Positions 23,712-27,624 of a stretch of 27,624 bases of DNA are shown here, piece after piece; positions within the stretch are counted from its first letter, which is position 1, and each line of letters opens with the position of its first letter. Made by a program: the position numbers and the translations under genes. The stretch comes from Bacteroidetes bacterium 4572_114 (lineage in GTDB: Bacteria > Bacteroidota > Bacteroidia > Bacteroidales > 4484-276), in the NCBI GenBank assembly GCA_002254335.1, contig NIVA01000033.1:1-27624 (forward strand), given 5' to 3'. The notes under the pieces are model-generated. The model did no database searches, was not told the DNA's origin, and saw only the letters and a list, made by a program, of their open reading frames with translations.

Positions 23712-25427
23712 ATGTTACTTCTAAATATTGGGGACACGCCTTCAATCCCCTGGTTTTTCTTAATTATGGGTTTATTGGGCGGGTTGGTACTTTTCCTGTA
23801 TGGCATGGAAAAGATGAGCGAAGGCTTGAAAAAATCGGCCGGCGAAGGAATGAGGAAAATCCTTTCGGCACTTACAAATAACCGGATAATTGGCCTTGCT
23901 GTTGGTGCGTTTGTTACAATGGTCATACAAAGTAGTAGTGCCACAACTGTTATGCTCGTTAGTTTTGCCCAGGCCCAATTGCTAACTTTCGGCCAAACCC
24001 TGAGTGTGATTTTGGGCGCAAATATCGGAACCACCGTAACAGCGCAACTAATTGCATTTAAACTTACCGATTACGCTTTTTTAATGATAATTGCCGGTTT
24101 TGCATTGACGATATTTTCTAAAAAGGATTCTTACAAATATCTTGGTGAGTCGTTACTTGGTTTCGGTATTTTGTTCCTAGGTATGAAAATTATGTCAGAT
24201 TCAATGAGGCCTTTGCGGGATTACGGGCCTTTCATCAATATAATGAAAGACCTTGAGAACCCCATTTACGGACTCATTATCGGCGCGGCATTCACGGCAC
24301 TTATCCAGAGCAGCAGTGCATTTACGGGCATAGTAATTGTTTTGGCGCAGCAGGGATTGTTAAGCCTTGATGCCGGGATCCCATTACTGCTTGGGGCAAA
24401 TATAGGCACCTGTGTCACAGCCGGACTGGCGAGCCTGGGGGCATCAAGGGAGGCTAAACGTGTTGCACTTGCCCACGTAATTTTCAATACTGCAGGGGCT
24501 GTTTTCTTTTTATTCTGGGTCCCCGATTTTGCTGACTTGGTTAGATGGGCATCGCCGGTTTCTGATGCTGATGGTATCCAAAAACTTGCCGCCGAAACCC
24601 CTCGTCAAATTGCAAATGCCCATACTTTTTTTAACGTTAGCGTTGCCCTTGTTTTTCTCCCTTTCACGGCATTGCTTTCTAAAGCTGTGCTTAAAATATT
24701 ACCTCGCAGGGAATCAGAAAAAGCCATTGAAGTAGTTACATGGCACCTTGATGATAAAGCCCTTTCAACACCGGGACTGGCAATAGATCTGTGCCATGCC
24801 GAAGTTGGAAGGATGGCCAAAATACTGCGCCGGATGTTAAGGGCAATAGTACACCCCCTGTTTAACGATGAAGAGGGAACAGATAATGTCCATAAACATT
24901 TGACAATTATTGAGGGGATTGAAATGAGAGAGGACAAAATCGACTTTTTGCAAGATAAAGTAACGGGTTACCTCCTAAAGTTAGGCCGCCAGGAATTGTC
25001 GGAAGGACAAAGCAGGGAGGTGTTCAACCTTATTTCAATTGTAGGGGACATGGAAGCTATCGGGGATATTATCCATCGGGACATGTTTCCGCTGATAGCG
25101 AAAAAACGTGCCTTGAAGATCGACTTTTCTAATGAAGGGCACGAGGAAATTATCGTATATCACGCAAAAATCTACAAACAGCTTATGCGACTTGAGGCAA
25201 CTTTTTCGGAGCATAAGTTTAAGAAAGCACAGAAGATAGTCAGCAAAGAAGTTAAATACGCCGACCTGGAGGCCGAATTTAAGATAAAGCACTTAGAGCG
25301 GTTAAAAGAGGAGAAAAAAGAGTCGATAGCAACCCACGAAATCCACATGGAGCTGATGGACCATTTGAAACAAATAAGCGTTTATGTTACTGAAATTGCG
25401 AAGTCGGTTGTTAATGTGGACAAATAG
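23712..25427 (+). CDS. Na+/phosphate cotransporter (NptA/PNaS family) with PhoU-like C-terminal domain
   Basis: It has 571 residues. The membrane half (about 12-335) contains the two inverted Na/Pi repeats with signature QSSS motifs, VIQSSSATT (Gln73) and LIQSSSAFT (Gln199), and GANIGTTVTA and GANIGTCVTAG after them. The cytoplasmic half (about 355-560) is helical with PhoU-like repeats (GLAIDLCHAEVGRMAKILRRMLRAIV; EMREDKIDFLQDKVTGYLLKL). It imports phosphate (or related anions) with sodium at the inner membrane. Complete. It appears to be transcribed alone, and a decayed repair-gene fragment follows. Confidence 0.92.
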   Translation: MLLLNIGDTPSIPWFFLIMGLLGGLVLFLYGMEKMSEGLKKSAGEGMRKILSALTNNRIIGLAVGAFVTMVIQSSSATTVMLVSFAQAQLLTFGQTLSVILGANIGTTVTAQLIAFKLTDYAFLMIIAGFALTIFSKKDSYKYLGESLLGFGILFLGMKIMSDSMRPLRDYGPFINIMKDLENPIYGLIIGAAFTALIQSSSAFTGIVIVLAQQGLLSLDAGIPLLLGANIGTCVTAGLASLGASREAKRVALAHVIFNTAGAVFFLFWVPDFADLVRWASPVSDADGIQKLAAETPRQIANAHTFFNVSVALVFLPFTALLSKAVLKILPRRESEKAIEVVTWHLDDKALSTPGLAIDLCHAEVGRMAKILRRMLRAIVHPLFNDEEGTDNVHKHLTIIEGIEMREDKIDFLQDKVTGYLLKLGRQELSEGQSREVFNLISIVGDMEAIGDIIHRDMFPLIAKKRALKIDFSNEGHEEIIVYHAKIYKQLMRLEATFSEHKFKKAQKIVSKEVKYADLEAEFKIKHLERLKEEKKESIATHEIHMELMDHLKQISVYVTEIAKSVVNVDK

Positions 25428-25515
25428 AATAGATATTATCATGAAATTTCAGGCCTGCGGGGCTTTGTGTTTAGTTTGAAATTGTCCTCAATATGTGTGA
25501 TGAAACGATAAAAAA

Positions 25516-25718
25516 ATGACTGACATTACCAAAACAATAGTAACCGAAATTAATAAACTCGCTGATAGCAAAAAAGCCAATTGGTGGAATAATTATCTGA
25601 AAAACCCAGTCAGTTTTATTGGAGTAGGGATTCCACAAATTCGGGATATTCTGATAAAGACACGAAAAAAGCATTTGTTTCTGGCTGGGAAGAGATGATA
25701 AGTTTTCCCTCAAAATAA
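25516..25718 (+). pseudogene. Remnant of a DNA alkylation repair (AlkD-like) gene
   Basis: A 60-residue frame, MTDITKTIVTEINKLADSKKANWWNNYLKNP...GIPQIRDIL, ends at TGA 25696-25698. The N-terminal pattern (short helix, NWxNxYxK, FxGxGIPxIRxIL) resembles the start of HEAT-like DNA alkylation repair proteins, which are usually more than 200 residues. In the next frame DKDTKKAFVSGWEEMISFPSK runs to TAA 25716-25718 and could be the original C-terminus. This suggests a large internal deletion with frameshift near 25650. Family assignment is tentative. Confidence 0.4.
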
Positions 25719-25749
25719 ATCTGAAGTTAATTTAGACGTTCGTAATTTA

Positions 25750-25931
25750 CCCTGACTTTGTTACAAGATAATTAATAACTGCCCTGACTCTGTTACAAGA
25801 TATCAGCAAAACTGCCCTGACTTTGTTACAAGATAACTGATAACTGCCCTGACTTTGTTACATGATATCCGCGAAACAGCCCTGACTTTGTTACAAGAAT
25901 ATTGTATATTTGCCCTGACTTTGTTACAAAC
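25750..25931. repeat. Six-copy direct-repeat (iteron-like) array upstream of the AAA+/DUF4143 gene
   Basis: The 19-base core CCCTGACTTTGTTACAAGA occurs at 25750, 25782, 25815, 25847, 25880 and 25913 (period 32, 33, 32, 33, 33). Cores 1, 3 and 5 are identical, 2 and 4 have one change each, and 6 differs in its last two bases. The 13-14-base spacers alternate between two types (TAAnTnATAACTG and TATCnGCnAAACnG), so the array is a 65-bp unit (25750-25814) duplicated at 25815-25879 plus two more cores. Each core holds TTGTTACAA, a short imperfect palindrome. It reads as a set of protein-binding sites overlapping the promoter. Confidence 0.85.
25905..25912 (+). promoter_or_regulatory. -7 box of the AAA+/DUF4143 gene, inside the repeat array
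   Basis: TATATTTG fits TAnnTTTG exactly and falls in the spacer between cores 5 and 6, 33 bases before the ATG. This fifth spacer departs from the two alternating spacer types, consistent with a promoter constraint. The TTTG of core 5 (25887-25890) is 14 bases upstream, shorter than ideal. Confidence 0.5.
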
Positions 25932-25945
25932 AATAACTATTTACA

Positions 25946-27307
25946 ATGTTTAAACGAGACATTACCAAACACTTAGCCCTCTGGAAGGCAAGTCCTAACC
26001 GCAAGCCCCTTATTTTGCGCGGGGCGCGTCAGGTAGGAAAAACTACTTTAGTAGAGCAGTTTGCCAAAACCTACAAGCAATTTATCTACTTAAATCTTGA
26101 GAAATCTGATGACCGTTACTTTTTTGAACAATCTGATGATGTAAAAAAGATAGTTGATTCCTTGTTCCTGTCCAAAAACATATCTCCCAACAAAGGGGAT
26201 ACTTTGTTATTTATCGATGAAATCCAGGAATCGCCAAAAGCCATTCATTTGCTCCGGTACTTTTATGAAGATATCCCTGATTTACATGTAATATCAGCGG
26301 GTTCACTATTGGAATTTGCCATGCGCAAGATACGTAGTTTCCCGGTTGGCAGGGTAGAATATTTATATCTCTACCCCCTTAATTTCACGGAATATTTGGG
26401 GGCCATTGAACATTCTGCTGCGTTGGGGCAAATTAATCAAATTCCGGTACAGCCCATTGCCCATAAGGTTTTATTAGATTTATTTAACCTCTATGCAATT
26501 ATTGGGGGAATGCCCGAAGTTGTAAAAATTTTTACCAAAAACAATAACAGTTTGCTTGGGTTGCCAAAAGTTTACGAGAGCATCTGGGGGACATATCAAA
26601 ATGATGTTGAGAAGTATGCAACAAATGAAACTGAAAGGAAGGTAATTAAACACATCATGGCAACAGCGCAATTTTATATTGATAAACGCATTAAATTCCA
26701 GAATTTTGGCAATTCCAATTATAAATCGCGGGAAGTAGGGGAAGCTTTGAGAAATTTGGACGATGCAAAAGTTGTACAGCTCATTTATCCGACAACAAAT
26801 GTGGAAACCCCAATTCAACCGGACTTCAGAAAGTCGCCACGGCTACAGTTCCTTGATACAGGTTTGGTCAACCATATATTGGGCATACAATCGCAAATGA
26901 TAGGGTTACAAGACCTTAGCTCTGCTTATAAAGGGGCAATCATTCCGCATTTGATAACCCAGGAACTGATTTCACTGAATACCATTAGCAGCAAGAAGCC
27001 ACATTTTTGGGTGCGCGAAAAAAAACAATCTTCATCAGAAGTTGATTTAGTTATACAGTATATTGATAAAGTTGTCCCAATTGAAATAAAATCGGGCAGC
27101 ACCGGCAGTTTAAAATCCCTGCATCAGTTTATCGACAGGACTAACCATCCTTTCGCTGTAAGGGTATATGAAGGAGAGTTTAAGATTGAAAAAGCCACAA
27201 CCCCGGATGGGACACCATATTTACTGATGAATATGCCCTATTATCTTGGGACTAAAATTCCTGAATATATTGATTATTTTGTGAACAATCCGTTACACCA
27301 ATCTTGA
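25946..27307 (+). CDS. AAA+ ATPase with C-terminal DUF4143 domain
   Basis: It has 453 residues, complete. The N-terminal P-loop ATPase has Walker A GARQVGKT (26-33), Walker B LLFIDEIQE (87-95), a SAGSLLEFA sensor-like segment (117-125) and the family's YLYPLNFTEYL motif (about 140-150). A helical middle region follows. The C-terminus holds a DUF4143-type, PD-(D/E)xK-like fold: SSSEVDLVIQYIDKVVPIEIKSGS (Glu, Asp, then ExK). These proteins are abundant and variable in number in Bacteroidota. Their biological role is not established; defence or mobile-element functions have been suggested in general terms. The gene sits alone behind the six-copy repeat array, between two gene remnants. Confidence 0.9.
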   Translation: MFKRDITKHLALWKASPNRKPLILRGARQVGKTTLVEQFAKTYKQFIYLNLEKSDDRYFFEQSDDVKKIVDSLFLSKNISPNKGDTLLFIDEIQESPKAIHLLRYFYEDIPDLHVISAGSLLEFAMRKIRSFPVGRVEYLYLYPLNFTEYLGAIEHSAALGQINQIPVQPIAHKVLLDLFNLYAIIGGMPEVVKIFTKNNNSLLGLPKVYESIWGTYQNDVEKYATNETERKVIKHIMATAQFYIDKRIKFQNFGNSNYKSREVGEALRNLDDAKVVQLIYPTTNVETPIQPDFRKSPRLQFLDTGLVNHILGIQSQMIGLQDLSSAYKGAIIPHLITQELISLNTISSKKPHFWVREKKQSSSEVDLVIQYIDKVVPIEIKSGSTGSLKSLHQFIDRTNHPFAVRVYEGEFKIEKATTPDGTPYLLMNMPYYLGTKIPEYIDYFVNNPLHQS

Positions 27308-27320
27308 AATCCCTGATATG

Positions 27321-27520
27321 GAAATATTTACATCAACAATACAGGAGAATGTGGAAACAATAACTACCAGAAAGTATGGGCTGAATTAGGGAATTTTGTT
27401 AAAGAAAACAAACTGTTCCCCCTCAACATCGAAAGCTTTGGAATAAGCTATGATGACCCAAAAGTTACCGAGAAAGAAAACTGCAGGTTTGACGCTTGCA
27501 TCACAATTCATGAGGCCTAG
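27321..27520 (+). pseudogene. Fragment of a GyrI-like/AraC effector-binding domain
   Basis: The frame from about 27321 to TAG 27518-27520 reads YINNTGECGNNNYQKVWAEL...LNIESFGISYDDPKVTEKENCRFDACITIHEA. This is the middle of the effector-binding (GyrI-like) domain found alone or behind an AraC HTH; YDDPxVTxxEkCRxDACI is its signature. There is no start codon, a stop lies just upstream, and the usual second half (about 60-80 residues) is missing, replaced by dispersed repeat DNA. It is truncated at both ends and non-functional as it stands. Confidence 0.65.
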
Positions 27521-27624
27521 TATTTCAGGTTGCGCTTGGTTTCCTTCACCCGTCACCCGCGACACCCGGCACTTTTCAGGTTTCCCTCCTTCGCTTTGCT
27601 CCGGCGGACAGGCAAGTTCCTCTC
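27521..27624. repeat. Dispersed intergenic repeat, copy 3 (runs off the window)
   Basis: It contains CAGGTTGCGCTTGGTTTCCT, CACCCG/GACACCCG words and CTCCTTCGCTTTGCTCCGGC, matching the blocks at 13404-13424 and 17878-17910. It starts immediately after the truncated GyrI-like fragment. Confidence 0.65.

Noticed and set aside
25750..25931. A CRISPR array
   Set aside because: Cores are only 19 bases, spacers are 13-14 bases and are themselves repeated in two types, and no cas gene is present.

Overview
The window looks like chromosomal DNA from a member of the Bacteroidota, probably a free-living or environmental relative of the Bacteroidales/Marinilabiliales (the order is inference). The evidence is a type IX secretion (Por) C-terminal sorting domain, promoters of the Bacteroidota form (TTG/TTTG, about 19-20 bases, then TAnnTTTG), A-rich start regions without clear Shine-Dalgarno sequences, an AAA+/DUF4143 protein, and families of intergenic palindromes and GGTTTCAGGTT-type repeats.

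Layout. 1-2463: the 3' end of citE and a damaged citF (citrate lyase beta and alpha), separated by a 24-bp tandem repeat and a 169-bp MITE-like element with perfect terminal inverted repeats and a 6-bp target duplication. 2830-9506: housekeeping genes clpC (minus), gyrA and a secreted TPR protein. 9731-13017 (minus): a RhlE-type DEAD-box helicase with an internal in-frame deletion, and a type IX-secreted surface protein split by one in-frame TGA. 13196-13269: tRNA-Asp(GTC) with its own promoter and terminator. 13300-13800: repeat debris and a second palindromic mobile element. 13812-17596: proline iminopeptidase, a succinate-semialdehyde-type dehydrogenase (minus) and a HAD phosphatase, with hairpin-rich and simple-sequence spacers. 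18063-22110: a probable operon of malonyl-CoA decarboxylase followed by a tripartite tricarboxylate transporter (tctC, tctB, tctA); tctA lacks its N-terminus. 22189-23564: an AT-rich patch with an intact MazF/PemK toxin-antitoxin pair and a 5'-truncated XRE-family regulator. 23712-25427: a Na+/phosphate cotransporter with a PhoU-like tail. 25516-27624: an alkD-like gene remnant, a six-copy direct-repeat array, an intact AAA+/DUF4143 ATPase, and a fragment of an effector-binding (GyrI-like) domain ending in dispersed repeats.

Working together. The malonyl-CoA decarboxylase/Tct block suggests uptake of a di- or tricarboxylate, perhaps malonate, and its conversion to acetyl-CoA. Citrate lyase at the left edge would cleave citrate to acetate and oxaloacetate. 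Both routes appear broken here by small deletions (citF, tctA), while clpC, gyrA, the decarboxylase, the phosphate transporter and the AAA+ ATPase look complete.

Two things deserve most attention. The first is the regular repeat array (six 19-bp cores every 32-33 bp, built as a duplicated 65-bp unit) that overlaps the apparent promoter of the AAA+/DUF4143 gene. The second is the run of clean excisions and truncations (citF, rhlE, tctB/tctA, probably tctC/tctB and alkD, the GyrI-like domain), plus a nonsense codon. That run is either real gene decay or an assembly problem, and read mapping would decide.
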